64,000 bases of DNA from Tethya wilhelma (GCA_964030475.1 CAXIPT010000002.1:16242749-16306748), one strand, 5' to 3'; numbered from the stretch's first letter, positions 1 through 14,400 are shown. The notes: generated by a model from the sequence alone, not told the origin. Made by a program: numbers and translations.

Positions 1-1030
<1,030 letters not shown>

Positions 1031-1208
1031 GAAAGAGAGAGAAAGTCTTCTGATTGGAACTCCATCTGTTCACACTGTAACCATTAAAAAACTCTATCTA
1101 TTTATGAACATGTTTTCATCAATGGATTTTGTTGTAAATAATTTGATCATGCAATACTGATTAATGTAAAACAATTACATTTGATTGTACAAAGTCATAT
1201 CCTCGCAA

Positions 1209-1214
1209 AATAAA
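1209..1214 (+). terminator. AATAAA polyadenylation signal of DHX15
   Basis: Canonical AATAAA about 180 bases after the DHX15 stop codon, with AT-rich 3' UTR between. Confidence 0.7.
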
Positions 1215-1508
1215 GTTGGGTCAGTAGGTGCTGTAATAATGCTACTGTCTTGCTGGTCACACTCCATGTGCGTGTATCAGCCCACGTGCACATGGGCACC
1301 GAGCGCGTATGCGCGGATATCCGGTTATCGCATATCCGCGCATATCGGATTACGTTAGAGCAATTGCGTCATTCTGAATGCTACCATGCAAAATGTGCAT
1401 GCTTGAAAAAAATTGCTTATTACAAATTCAATACTATTAATTTTTTCACACCTTTTTAAGGAAGTGAAACAAACTTTATGCAACCTCATCATGCAAACAA
1501 ATTCTTCT
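1215..1508. other. Intergenic DNA with a GC-rich inverted repeat
   Basis: No gene seen. An inverted repeat stands out: gcgcggatat at 1311-1320 pairs with atatccgcgc at 1332-1341 across an 11-base spacer. It is GC-rich in an otherwise AT-rich stretch. It could be a tiny foldback element or a structured site; no function can be assigned. Confidence 0.5.
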
Positions 1509-1519
1509 TGATATAAATA
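1509..1519 (+). promoter_or_regulatory. TATA-like box of the first small secreted-protein gene
   Basis: The sequence tgatataaata lies about 100 bases upstream of the ATG at 1615. The neighbouring paralogue-like gene has a comparable TATA element at 3731, which supports it being a real core promoter. Confidence 0.5.
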
Positions 1520-1614
1520 GCAATCACTCTCTGAGAAGCCATCAGAAACCACAGTTAAAACTTCAATCAGTGAAAACCTTCAGTGCAAGTAAATTAGTCA
1601 TCACATTATCTGCA

Positions 1615-2506
1615 ATGGACAAATGCAACCTGATAGTAAAAGCCACCATCATAATCATGTGTACAGCTGTTGCACTGCTTGCTAATGTGTCCAAACCTGT
1701 GGATGGACTTCCTATAAATCCAGTGAGCAAGAGACAAGCCGACTTAACACAGGAAGAGTTGATGAAGTACCTTGAAAATAAAGCAACTGTCCTTTATGAT
1801 GGACTTGATATTGTCAGCCAAATTTTTGTACGTAATCTGTTAATAACTAATGATAATTTTACCGTAATAGTTAATCACTGATCATGATGACTCTTTACTG
1901 TACAGCTAATTGCTAAAAGTCAAGAGGAGGTAACCAAAGAGGATTATCTGCTTCAAACAATTTGTCCTGTTCTGGAAATTGCCAGTACAACAGCATGCCC
2001 CAATGGGAATGCAACTCAGCAAGATAGTGAGCCTGGGGATGAAGGAGCAGTCAATGTTAATGTCGCAGAGGAGATCAGTAGCAGAGCATGCAGTTGGGTA
2101 TGTAGTTTTTGAATAATTTATTATTATCAAATTCAGCATGATTGTGTATGTCACCCATGCAATTAAGACTACTTTCATCAGTTGGATAAACTGTTACTGT
2201 GACTGTATTTTCTCTCATATCCACTCATGCACTAATATGCAGCTTTCACCTCTTCCTGGATCTAACTTTTACAATCTTGTATCGTCTGAGTGCTCCAAAG
2301 CTGAGCTCCGTCTTCTCTGCTTACAGATCAGCTTCTCCAGAGCTGCTTATGATACGTATGAACTTTTATCTGGAAGCCAACTTGGTGGATTCTCTTACAA
2401 CAAATGGTTGACTTCACATTTTGATTCGAGTGTAGCCAGCTGTTTACTGACGAACGAGAGCACAACAGTTAATCCTGATGTTCCGGTCAGTGATTGCATA
2501 CATTAA
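1615..2506 (+). CDS. Small secreted protein with dibasic site (unknown family, copy 1)
   Basis: Three exons: 1615-1827, 1906-2097 and 2327-2506, all joined in phase 0, giving about 194 residues. The N-terminus has a hydrophobic signal-like stretch (IIIMCTAVALLANV) followed by VSKRQADL, where KR could be a proprotein cleavage site. The rest is acidic, predicted largely helical, with cysteines in TICPVLEIASTTACP, RACSW and SSVASC. Exon 2 ends in Trp exactly before the donor, as does exon 2 of the gene at 3867, so the two look related. The last exon could continue through a weak donor gtcagt at 2486 instead of ending at TAA 2506. I do not recognise the family. Secretion is inferred; no function is visible. 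Confidence 0.62.
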
Positions 2507-3730
2507 CAGGACACAAATCCAAGATGCCGAGTGTAATGATTATTGATTTGTAAAATGCAAGATTCAACAAGCTAAAACTATACATCAGTTTCTTTCATGT
2601 TCATAATACACTATAAGTATAATTATTATTACTGTAGCAAATTATTGGAGAGTATTTTACAGGTGCATAGCATTATTATTATTTTTTCGTTGATTTCCAT
2701 TTCAAATTCATTCAGTCATAATTGAAATTTATCATACATATTATTTATTAATGCATTATGATTTTTCCAATCTGTGACATAACATTATTCTTATGATTTT
2801 TATTGTTATTGTAGTATGAAAGTATTATGATGGTAATGGTGATAATAGTATTATGATTGATGCAAAATTAATGACATTGTTTAACATTGTAGAATTGACC
2901 TATATACAGTTTGATGAGAACATATATAGCATAATTATTGTGTTTAATTTGAAGTATAGACATAGATCTCACTCAGTAGCTTGTGATGTGGAAGTACGGT
3001 GACAAGCTATCTGATTCACCATAATTATAGGGACAGCAAAAAATTAAGGCATGCACACATGATACATTGTGTACTGACAGTGTACAAAAAAATTATTAAT
3101 ACTGACACAGTCAGTGTTTCTCGTGCATGAATCCCGTGCTATAATATTATATATTATATAGATCTCAAGCCAATGATTTTTCATGCATATATAGCTTCTG
3201 TTCTTCAGATTAACTTGAGCTGCCCTATTTTACTGATACACTCCTGTCATCATGATCCTGATAATACTGATATGTACTTTCTGAAGCAAAGAGTCAGCGG
3301 CATGCCACCAAATAAAAAAGAGTAGGGAGAAAACCAGTAGGTCACATCACAGCTCCAATGGGACTTACAGATTTGCTGAACTTTGTATGTTATTATTGTT
3401 ATAGCCATGCACATGTAGTGTGAATCTCTAATGGTGATGTCTTGGAGGGAAATGACTGTAATGATATTCACGAGGATGAGGTAACAGTTGCTGATTTGCA
3501 TTCTTTAATTTTCACACAGGTATTTGTATTCATGATCCACACCACACTCACCCAAGGGGAAATAAAGGGAGATTACAGCATGTCAACTCAACTCAGGATC
3601 ATGTTTCTATAACCCAAAACAAGCAAAAAGGAAATAAAAACTAATATGCAGTTAATGGTTACTATTTTTGTCACTAGTTACGACTATTTTTGTCAACAAC
3701 ATTGAGATCCATGGAAGGCATGCCTGCAAT
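2507..3730. other. AT-rich intergenic DNA
   Basis: No coding exon with good splice sites was recognised on either strand. The stretch is AT-rich with ATTATT runs. An antisense open frame at 3250-3501 has no homology that I recognise and no signal, so I leave it out. Confidence 0.5.
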
Positions 3731-3740
3731 CTATAAAAGT
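3731..3740 (+). promoter_or_regulatory. TATA box of the second small secreted-protein gene
   Basis: ctataaaagt is a good TATA box. It sits about 125 bases upstream of the ATG at 3867 and is followed by a plausible leader. Confidence 0.6.
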
Positions 3741-3866
3741 GGAGCAACAGGTTTTCATTTCCAGTCAGGACTGAGCCATCAGGAGGAAGCAAGCTAGCTA
3801 TATTCAGAATCTATCAACTACATCTGCATTATTACGAAGGACTTCAAGTCTTCAACCAACACAATC

Positions 3867-4461
3867 ATGTCAAGTGGTTGTCAATGGACAATTCTCATTG
3901 GAGTGTGGTGTGTAATATTGGCACCCAATCTAGTCTCATCGCAATCAGAAGACTCCAGAGCTGTTATTGTAAGTGTGCAAAGGATTTCACTATGCCAGCA
4001 TCAATTTTGTTCACTAAATATTGACACTTTTTTCAGGGTTCTCTGTCTAGTAAACAACTTGAGCAGGTGCAGTCAGCATGTAAATTGCTGGACACAATCA
4101 AGGCAGTCCAAGACTTCAATAAGAGCAGCCAGGCTGAACATCTCAATGATGAAAAGCAAAAACATCTTTCTGCTATGAGTAAAATGAGTGAAGAAGTATC
4201 TAAAGACTTGTGCAATTGGGTCAGTAAACGCTGCTGCTCTGAGGAATAGCATGCACATTGTCTGTTACTAGATCTATCAAAACGTATGAAACTAATCACT
4301 GACTCAGTATTGTTTTTGTCACCATACAGATGACAACACAGATGGGGAACCAGGCAGAAGCAGGTAGTGATCTTTGTTCAACTGATCATTACACGGCAGC
4401 GGCATCTCTGTGTTTTCAAGTGAAAGTCTATACTAGTACAGCTACTCAAACTGACAACTAA
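3867..4461 (+). CDS. Small secreted protein (unknown family, copy 2)
   Basis: Three exons, 3867-3968, 4037-4219 and 4330-4461, all phase 0, giving 138 residues. A signal peptide is clear: MSSGCQWTILIGVWCVILAP with a likely cleavage near LVSSQS. The mature part is one long amphipathic helical region (QLEQVQSACKLLDTIKAVQDF) with later cysteines in KDLCNW, SDLCST and SLCFQ. Exon number, intron phase, size, Trp at the end of exon 2 and the upstream TATA box all match the gene at 1615, although residue identity is low. AATAAA at 4605 fits its 3' end. I do not recognise a family. The pattern of a small, helical, secreted protein with all phase-0 introns recalls helical cytokine genes, but that is speculative. 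Confidence 0.68.
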
Positions 4462-4604
4462 TATTAAATTTTAACATACAATAATTACTCTTTCGCTCAG
4501 CTATCAAGTATTCTTTATTTTTCTTTTGTATGACAATCTAGATACTTGCTAGAATTCCGTGATGGATTCTCTATTATTATAACCAAACTAACGGCACTTT
4601 AATC

Positions 4605-4610
4605 AATAAA
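4605..4610 (+). terminator. AATAAA polyadenylation signal
   Basis: Canonical signal about 145 bases after the stop at 4461. Confidence 0.65.
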
Positions 4611-4775
4611 ATATTTACTCAGGAATCTGTGATACTGCATAATGAATATCATTAATAAATAAACGAGCCACGCCCTTCGTTCACGTGTATACGTACGAAG
4701 AGGTTGTTGTCTTGTCGACCCTGTACCTGTCTACAGTAAGTAGGAGATCAAGTTCAAGTATAGCTCGAGATCAAG

Positions 4776-7712
4776 ATGTCTCAGCACATGTTTTATATCC
4801 TATGCTTAGTGGCAACACTGCATGGATATGAAGCAACTGAGAAAACTAAGCCCAATATAGTGATCTTCTTTGCTGATGATGTAAGTTTGTGTTTTATGTC
4901 TGGTTTATAAAATTATTTACTATTATGCTTGCTATTATATTTGCACACTCAAAATACTTTAGTTGGGATATGGAGATTTATCAGTTTATGGGCATCCCAC
5001 TTCATCCACCCCCAACATTGACAGCCTAGCATCTGAAGGATTAGTCTTCACACAGTTTTACACTGCTAGTCCTGTGTGCAGTCCATCAAGGTCAGACTAC
5101 TCATTTCATGTCAAATAGGTTTGCTTTGTGAGTTGAAACAAGCCCTGCTTGGCTGCAGAGCTGCTTTGCTGACAGGCCGCTATCAAACGAGATCAGGGAT
5201 TTATCCAGGTGTGCTGTTTCCCAGCGATGTTGGTGGTCTTCTTCACAACGAGACAACTATTGCTGAGATGCTCAAGGATGTTGGGTACAGCAGTGCCATC
5301 ATAGGAAAGTGGCATCTGGGAATTGGAGAGAACAACACATACCTGCCCACAAACCATGGCTTTGACTACTATATGGTTTGTGTTGCTTACTGCTGAGCAC
5401 TTGGACTTGATACTAGCTGACAGATGATGTAACTTTGTTTTGTGTTCTACTTCATCTTTGTAGGGGATACCATACTCTCAGGACATGTGTCCGTGTAAAG
5501 ACACTCCCTGTTTCTTCCCATCGTCGTCTTGTGTCCCTCCTGACTCACACATGAACTGTAATGGAGGTGTGTACATAATCACTGAGAGAGTTATGATTGT
5601 ATAGTCTTGGCATCAAGAGTTGAAATAAGTTTATCTTTGTGCATATGTAGCATATGTCCCCTGTCCGTTGGTTGAAAATGAGAAGGTTCTTCAACAGCCC
5701 GCAGATTTCCTCACTCTTACCTCGACGTATGTCAATGCAGCAACATCATTTGTAAAAACAAAAGCTGGTCAGTGATTAACAATTATTCAGTAATTTGACC
5801 ATTAAGCACTATGGTAATTACACTACTCATTGTTTCCCAATTCCATTTCTTTCCTTATTGTCCAGGCACAAATTCTCCATTCTTCTTATACTTTGCGTTT
5901 CAGCATACTCATCAACCTCAGTTTGCGGGGAAGATGTTCACCAACACTAGTGCCAGAGGACCATTTGGTGATGCCTTGAGTGAGCTTGACTGGGGAGTGG
6001 GCCAGGTGCTTCAGAGCCTCAAAGAGGCTGGCGTTGAGAATGACACAATGGTGTTCTTTACAGCTGATAACGGGTAACCTGAACTGTATGCATGCATCAT
6101 TGTATATATGTACTGACATTGTAGTGCTATAGTATGCTTCAAACCCTGATTAATTATGCAGTACAAGTTGATAAAGAAATGACCTAATTATGGCATGAAA
6201 ATGTAGGCTAAGAACTTAATTGCCTATATGAATGCACATCTTTCAGATTTGTATAAATTATATCAACTCCTCCAGTAGTTGTTGTCCTCTGGTTGTTCTC
6301 TTTGATGACTGTAGGCCTTCTCTGGCGAGGGAGGTAAGAGGAGGCAATGGTGGACCTCTCAGGTGTGGGAAAGGTACAACTTGGGAAGGCGGTCAAAGGG
6401 TACCTGGCATTGCACGCTGGCCAGGAAAGATCACTCCTGGAAAGACACATGAAGTGAGTAGTGTACCTATAGGATGCTTACAAGACACTGTGCAATTCAT
6501 TGTAAACCATACAGCTGGCTGCAACACTCGATCTGTTTCCAACAATAGCCAAACTAGTTGGAGGAAAACTGCCTGAAGTCACACTGGATGGATTTGACAT
6601 GTCACCCATACTCTTTGATAGTGATCAGGTACATCATAGCTCATACTCACTTTATAGCATCGTTCCTAGGCTCTCCCATTGGCTTTTACTCACGGGATTA
6701 AAGAAAGGGGAGCAAGGTCAAAGGGAAGAGCCTGAGAACATGGCTACTCACTGTAGTATTCTAACAAATCAACTGTGATGTACCATTTGTTTCACAGGGC
6801 AAAGCTGGCACCTATGGTGCCACCAAAAGCAACAGAAAGTTTTACATCTACTATTCAGCTGATGTCACCCAAGACCTTGGGATTGCAGCTGTCAGACTAA
6901 ACCAATATAAAGCACACTACCACTCTCATGGGTACGTATGTGTTTCATAATGAGTATATAATATCGTAATGGTATAGTGTATAGATCCACTGTACATTTT
7001 TCCTATGCAAACCACACAAGATACTACTAAATCATGTTATGTACTGGTGAGAACCATCAACCCTGCCTTATAACCTGATACTGATTCAGATTGAGCAATT
7101 GCTTTACTTTGACTATATCTGAGCAATGCCCCCACAGTGATTATTATTATTGAGACGTTCTACTTGATCTCACATCTAGAGCCTTGTGTCCCAACACCTA
7201 TCCTGATGCTGTCTGTCGTGGCAACTTCACCCGGCACTACTATGACCCTCCTCTCCTCTATGATCTTCACAAGGATCCGGGGGAGATTTACCAACTTGAT
7301 GTGAAACACTACCAGGATGTCATGGATGATATAAACAAGGTAATACTGTATGTCATCATGATTAGCTCCAAGCCTGCCAATCAATAGCCTTTGTTTTGTG
7401 TTTTGGAATAACTGGATCTTAAGCTTCAATTTGTCCTTTCATTACGGAAGATACTTTCTACATGACAGTCTAGCTTTATTTTGTCACATCCAGACAGTGG
7501 GGCTTGTAAACACTAGATCATTTGTTGCTCCATTTCAGCTCAAGAATTCTTTTGGATCAAGCATGGAGTGGGGTACCAGTCAGATGAAGAGGGGAACTGA
7601 CAGCAAGCTGGAGCTGTGTGCTCAGCCGGGGTGCTCTCCTTTCCCTAGCTGCTGCAAGACCACTTCTCCTCTCCTCCCGCCACTGGACAGATCAAGCAGA
7701 GCTATTGTCTGA
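4776..7712 (+). CDS. Arylsulfatase A-like lysosomal sulfatase
   Basis: Eleven exons: 4776-4880, 4963-5090, 5159-5375, 5464-5566, 5651-5767, 5866-6073, 6315-6453, 6515-6628, 6798-6931, 7180-7339, 7539-7712. Every junction keeps frame. A short signal-like N-terminus leads into [17 protein letters not shown], the metal-binding start of sulfatases. The key motif CSPSR, split at the end of exon 2, holds the cysteine converted to formylglycine, followed by [13 protein letters not shown]. Later landmarks are [25 protein letters not shown] and [13 protein letters not shown], in the order of human ARSA. The family hydrolyses sulfate esters (cerebroside 3-sulfate in human ARSA) in lysosomes. The C-terminus after the last family block is Cys/Pro-rich and ends at TGA 7712. 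The exact substrate here is unknown; ARSA/ARSG-type is likely. Confidence 0.9.
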
Positions 7713-8125
7713 ACGTACCTGGTTTTAATATTATGATGATGGAATTGTTGCGTTTTGTTGAGTTTTGTTTTTAATATTTTTTAATAATTATTAAATTTTG
7801 ATTGAGTACAAACAAGTTTGCTTTCGCATGCATCTAAAATGGATTGTTGAATTTTGGCATAACAGCTATATATACATCACTATACATAGCACTATATATT
7901 CAGACAGACTTTTAATATAAGCCATGCTGCAATTGAACTATATAGTGTGTACATAGTCAGTGTATATAGTGCAGTGACGTGATGACGGTGATGCTTTATA
8001 ATGATATTCATTACATTTCTTGCAAAACAAGGAAATGTAAATTTATATAACCACGCCACATGATCCTGTTCTCCGCGTTTTCAACTGAATTCGAGTGCCA
8101 GCAGATATAATTCATCCAGCCAGCC
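7713..8125. other. Intergenic DNA between sulfatase and PH-domain gene
   Basis: 3' UTR and AT-rich spacer. ATTAAA near 7787 could act as a polyadenylation signal. No gene seen. Confidence 0.5.
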
Positions 8126-9261
8126 ATGCTCAAGTTCGTTCACCCTGGCACAGTCAAGCAAGGTTACCTCACCAAATCCCCACCGTTCAAGAAGAGGGGC
8201 CTCAAGGTATTAAAACTAGATATTGATTAACAAAATTTAATCATTAGTTCAGTTATGGTAAACAGTCAGTCAAGAGTCCTTGGCTTCAACTTTAAAAGGC
8301 AAAGTATTAATTTTGCATATGATCTACTAAGCTGGTTAGCTTCCTTGGAAGTTTTATCATTATGCCTCTATGTGCTGGTGACAGTGTGTGTAGTTGTGTC
8401 AACATGACAGACTGTCCAAGCCAGCTAGATTTGAGTTGAAAGACTGCTTGCTGATCACGAGTGTTGACTATTGCCCAGGCAGACACAGGTGAAGAGCATG
8501 AACTACATATGCACTGGCATCTCTAGATCCTGTGGTCTAAAACATTATTTACATTTGTGTGAACCTTTGACCCTACATCCTAAATCACTTTTGTGAAAAA
8601 CACCCTTCTTATAATATTATTATGACTAATAATGGTTAATGAGATTGGTATGGCTCATATGATTTCCTTAATTCTTTCCCACTCTTAATAAATTTCTTAT
8701 GAACCTGGAGGATGAGGGAGCAATGGCTTGGTGAATAGCTTCCATGAGCCATTGCACTGGCCTACCCTTCTTGCCATAGCTTGTCTCGCTTCTCTGCTAC
8801 AGTTCCAACTCAATACACATGTACGTAAATAGATAGGATTCTATCCACTGCACATGCTCATGTGTATGTTGGAAGCCCCTGGCCACAGTTGTCTAACCAC
8901 ATTACTGTTAGCTATAGTGAACTATGCATGTAATAGCCATGTTGTAACATTCATATTGTGCTCACTAGTAGGATGTGTAGCATATGAATTGTATCCCCAT
9001 TGATGAGATGTACAAACTCTACTATGTGTTCACATCTTGTGAATATAATTACATGTGAGATAAACACACCTTGACATAGGGCATGGTCTTAGTACACTTG
9101 ACTAAGGGATAAATAGATAGCAAGTTGACATTGTGCTCGAGACACCTTCCCCCAGCTCTCATTGGTGTAGAACCCCATTAGCCTTATTCCCAAATTAATT
9201 CCAGTAGTGGGGACTTGGCTGGACACGGGGTAGTGATATGTGTGCACTGTTGGTTGTTGAA

Positions 9262-9309
<48 letters not shown>

Positions 9310-11169
9310 GGGCACATTTAAATGGGAAATATTTTGAAGAGTATAATATTTCCTAGTGATTAGCTATGTAATTACAAATCAAACTTTTTATAGTCACTAC
9401 ACCCTTTTGATAGTTCACACTGTGTAATAAGAAGTTGTTAAAACACTGATATGTGTTTTTTGTACCGTGGTGTCCATTATTTGAATGTCTAAGCGAGTGA
9501 GCTAGTGAGTGTGTGTTTTGCATGTGTGCATGCCTTTATGACAGGTGTTTATACATACATGCATGTGATGTGTTTTGACCAAGACTCAACAGGCATCATA
9601 CCAGCCTGAATGCCACCTACGTAGTGTAGTGGACAAAAGGGAGCCAGTATGTGTCATTGGCTCCACGCTCCTCACTAAATTCCCACAGGGATTTCTACAA
9701 TTCAAAGGCGTGTGCACTCTCCTAAAAACCTTCTAAGTGTATTGTTTGAGGTGTGCCAGAGTGCAGGCATCATTCTGAAACCACTGGAGACCACCACATG
9801 TGGCCAATATGTAATCACATCTACAATTGTTGTATGGTAGCTAGATGTTGCCTAGCAGCAGAGTACCATGGTTCCAGCTGTAGGTGGCCAGGGTGGTCAT
9901 GAGACAGCTCATGTGATTCACAGGATCGACACATCTACTGAAGGGGGGTCCAGGGTGCATTCTTCTGAGCACTCCTGTGAAGTGTCTCATGACAGTATGT
10001 GTTTGTATGCTATACTAGCTGTGACAGCTGTTGGCTGTTTGATATGGTAAAAGAAAATTTGTACACAACCTTTGCTTTCATAAACAATGAAGTTTTTCAG
10101 CTTGTTTTCAGTATTTTGATCGTTTGGTCTCTTGCACCATGTAGCCTCAGTCAGTAGACAGGTTTAGAGTATTGCTGTGCTCCGAGAGATAGGCTAACCT
10201 TTGTATGATGCATATATATTGTATTAGAAGCCCACATTGCAATCTGAGACACAAACAAACCTTTGTTGTACAAGTAGAAAAAACATTGGAAATGTAATGA
10301 GAACATAGGAATGGCCAAATCGTAAAAAGTAAGCAAACAAGATAGGAATGGTGGTCAGATTGAGTGAAGAGTTCATTTNAACATCTGGAGCACGTCCATC
10401 GTCACACTCTAGCCAAGAGAGGGTAAAGATGTTTGCTTGTCTTTGTCTTGCAAATGTAATGTCGTATTATTATCTACTCATCCAGACTTCATATTCAGAG
10501 TATGAACTAGAATCACCTACTTATGACGGCCAGTCATCCTTTTCTGAAAATGTATGTAGGATTAATAATTTTGTGTGCATAATGTAATACTGGTGATGAT
10601 TGTTTGTGTGAGGACAAGCTTCTACATAATATGCACATTGACTTTCAGACACCTTCTCCTGAACATAAAGATAGATCACCACAAGCAGCTGACAATGAGG
10701 TGAGAACCAGTCTGTATGTTGATGACTGGATATGTCAAAACACATGACTGTCGTAATGATGAAATTTACAACACACTGTGACCCCCCTCCCCCCACACAC
10801 ACATACACACACACACTTACCCAATAGGCACGATTTCCTGATGAGACAAAATCTTTGGGAAATGAATCTTCTACTGACGAGGTACATAAGCGCTACTTGT
10901 AAACTGTTAGGTTATCACTGCCTACACTATAGTTATCTTGGCTAACTTTCACTATAACCCCCACACCAACACCTCTACTCTATCTTGCACAGCTGCTACC
11001 GCCAAGCCAAGAGGCAGACTCTTCTGACTCGGATGAGTCTGATGACGGTGACTCCCCTGATGACGGTGACCCCCCACCACCCCTCCCCCCTGCCCCCAGC
11101 TCCGAAGACCTTACATCTCCCCCTCCAGTAACTGATGCCCTACCATCTGATATTGTTGTCACTAGTTGA
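8126..11169 (+). CDS. PH-domain-like protein with acidic, Ser/Pro-rich tail
   Basis: Exon 8126-8206 encodes VKQGYLTKSPPFKKRGLK, the first strands of a pleckstrin-homology domain. A phase-0 acceptor at 8392 gives 8394-8488, with RFELKDCLLITSVDY, a fitting next PH strand. The rest of the PH domain was not resolved in 8489-9580. An open stretch at 9592-9710 is only a candidate. The later exons chain well: 9862-9982, 10346-10429 (contains one N), then 10491-10549, 10650-10700, 10829-10881 and 10993-11169. The tail is low complexity: SDSDESDDGDSPDDGD then PPPPLPPAPSS. PH domains bind phosphoinositides or proteins at membranes, so an adaptor is a reasonable guess. The gene could be two genes; the missing middle lowers confidence. 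Exon edges for the small exons are approximate by a few bases. Confidence 0.5.
9264..9308. repeat. (TG)n microsatellite
   Basis: Pure GT/TG tract in the large intron of the PH-domain gene. Confidence 0.9.
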
Positions 11170-11486
11170 TTGAATATTTTCGTGCTGAGTTCATTGTGAG
11201 TATGTCTTTTTGGATAGTTCTCTCTGATGATTTTGATGCAGACTATAAAAGTATCATTTTTTTTTCTGTCAATGTTCTGCGTTGTTTTTTATTGACTGTT
11301 GTATGTGTCTGGTGCTGTGTGTGTGTGTAAGTATGTTTGTGTGCAATGTCCACAAGGATATTATAATTTTAAAGAATGTAATGGGTGATATTGATGATGG
11401 TGTAGGGTGAACAAACTAGTACTACTCTCTAACTTCAAAATCTACACACAGCATATATACCTGTGACATTATTTTCTGATACAGTT

Positions 11487-14400
11487 TTACTTCTTAACTG
11501 GTCCATAAGCAACATTCTCTTGAAGTTTAATTCCAGCTTGTTCTTTATTTCCTTTGGGTACTATATCTTCATATACTGGAGCTGGTGTGTCCGGAGCACT
11601 AGTAGACCTCCCACTGCTGCTAGTTGAAGTGGACACTTGTTTGTCTCTACACCTTATGATAATGAAGTAGATGAGGAGACCAGTGAGAACACCACCAATG
11701 TAGAATGACAATGAACACACAACCACAGCTGCAGTAACAGGTCCAGCACATGTAGCACCTAAACATGGAGGGTACAGTTCTGTTACTTTGTTTATCTAGG
11801 CACAATAATGGTTTACAAAGCTGTAGCAATCACAGAATCCCCCTACATATTTCACTGGTAGTAATGCAAAACTAAGACTCTAACATATATGCATGTGCAT
11901 GCATGTTGACGGTGGTTGTGGGGGCAATTCTCTAAAGGTGTCATTGCATTACCAGTGGTGGTTGCTGTTGTTGTTGTTGAGGTACACTCCAACTGAGCAG
12001 GGTCAGGAGTCCAGCTGTCGACAGCAACACATTGTGACATCATGGATCCTTGAGGGGAATACCCTTCATTACAGCCAAATAGTAGGTTACTGAAAGATAC
12101 TTTATCCAGAAAACCGTTAATTGGAACACTTGGAAGAGTACAACTTTCTGTATGAAAACATTAATGCCTTGTATATAGCTACATAATTATAGGTATAGTT
12201 AGTTAGTCCTAGATGTGAGCACAGTAACTGACATACCAGGTATTTCTCCACACACAATTCCTTCTGGGTCTGGTGACCATCTCTCTTCACTGGTACAGAC
12301 AATAATGATCTCATTAGAGGGGAACAATCCTTCATTACACTGAAATGTGACCTCTGACCCCTTCTTTGTTCCCAAACTGGGACCACTGACAACACTAGAA
12401 TTAGCAGACAGAAGAGGGGCTCCACAGTCCACTGTCCACACAGAAGATGTTTAAATTATTACTATGACAATATTGATGGTCCATTGCATTTAAGCATACC
12501 TTCTGTGCAGCTGTAGTGATCAGGGTCAGGTGTCCATCTTCCATCTCCTCCACACAGAGACATCACTCTACCCTCTGGAATGAACCCCGGGCTACACTGG
12601 TAAGAGATCACGGAGCCCTCAATGGTGGTTTGATAAGGGTCAATGGTGACATTTGGATTACCAGAAGGAGTGGAGCAATTAACTGAAATATTAATGATAA
12701 TTGGTCAAAGACATACCTTGGAAATTGTGACATTACCCTAGGCCTGGTCATACGACCAGATCATGCCACTCAAAGGTATAACAATAAACACTGTACAGCC
12801 ACTACAATAATAATTATAATGTGCAGATGGTGTACATACCAAACTCAATAGGGTTAGTCGATGCAGGAGTACTGTTGCCCACACAGTTCACAGCCCTAAC
12901 ACTCAGAGTGTATCTCTCATTGTAAGGGATGTTCAGTGTCACTATAGTGGTCCTTGAGGTGACTGTGAGGGCAACTGCCTCTGGTGAGGTCTCAACTGTG
13001 TAGCTGTCCACATCTCCTCCACCATTATCCTCTGGAGGGTCCCAGGCTATGTTTATGGTGACTGTGGCAGTTCCATTGTGAACGATACTCACCATCACAT
13101 TCTGAGGTGGGGAAGGAACACCTAATGACATGGAAGGGAAGAGTAGATGGTTTTTACTTTCAACTTACAATCATATAACTAGGTCAATAGTGACATGAGT
13201 TATCAATGTTGATAAACCTGATATAGTGTATGGCAATGAACCAGAAGTGCCACCAATAGTACGACAAACCACTGTAGTATTTGTTAGATCACCAGACGGT
13301 TTAAGGAACAGTGTAGAAAGAAATGTTGGAGAAATGGAATCCAGTCGTCTCACAGCCTCTGGAACTACAGTAATCAGCTCTCCAACAGGTCTAAACCTTG
13401 TAAATGTAACAACATTATCTTCTGTAACATAAGGATCCACAAGCCAAGCCAGAGAATTGCCATTTGTTTCACAAGTATATGTTACATTTTCACCAGGACA
13501 GGCACGAGTTCTTCCACTCTGTTGCACAGAAGAAGTGAGCTGAACGAATTGTGCTGACAAATCTCTCACAAAGAATACCTAGTAACATTGTCATGTCAAC
13601 AGTATAAGATTAATGTTTTGGACCAATGGATGTGGGGTAATCATGATTCTCTACAAGACTCATTGAACCCAGGGATAAGCATTCGAAGTTGCAACAATGA
13701 TGTCCTCACCACAATGAGTAGTGTCATTAACCATTTTCTTGCCATAATTATTCAAGCTGCCTCACAAGATGGCCTCATTCATCAATCAATCCTTCTAACA
13801 ACACTCTGAGTTCAATCTGGATGATAAACAAAAAACTAGATATGTGACAAATTAACACAAGCTAGGCTGTATGCATGAGTGTGGGTGGTATGTTTACAGT
13901 TACTTTATGAAAACAAACATCTGTCTACATCCCATAGCAAGCTGAAGAAGTACTATTATGTTGATTTCAGTGTATATGTGGTGCATATGGCTGGCATCAT
14001 TTCTACCTCAATATCAGCAGAGGTTTTAAGCCTGTGGTCTAAGCAGGCTAAGGTGTATACACTACAGCCACACATTGAATAACACCTAATTATATGACAA
14101 AGACTAGAACAAGATTATGCAACTAACAGCCTAACTAGCTAATGGCTGACAACAAAACATGTGATTGTCCCAAACAAATGCTCAACTGACAAGAAAAGCA
14201 TTTCAGTTACTATTGTATATCAATATCGTTTATATACCTGTTTCAGAGAAGACTTTTCTTCCTAGGAACTGTCTTTTATGGTAAAAATCGAAATAAACAA
14301 AAGCTCAATTTTGCCCGTGTCATGTAAATTTAATTCTGGGCCTATAATTAATAATTTAATTTCCTCCTATAAGTCCATGTAAATGCAATTGCATTGTACA

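Noticed and set aside
3250..3501. 83-codon minus-strand frame
   Set aside because: No homology that I recognise, no splice support and no signal features. Likely chance in AT-rich DNA.
13588..14082. Plus-strand open frames of about 70 codons
   Set aside because: They lie in the putative large intron of the minus-strand ADAM-type gene and have no recognisable domain.
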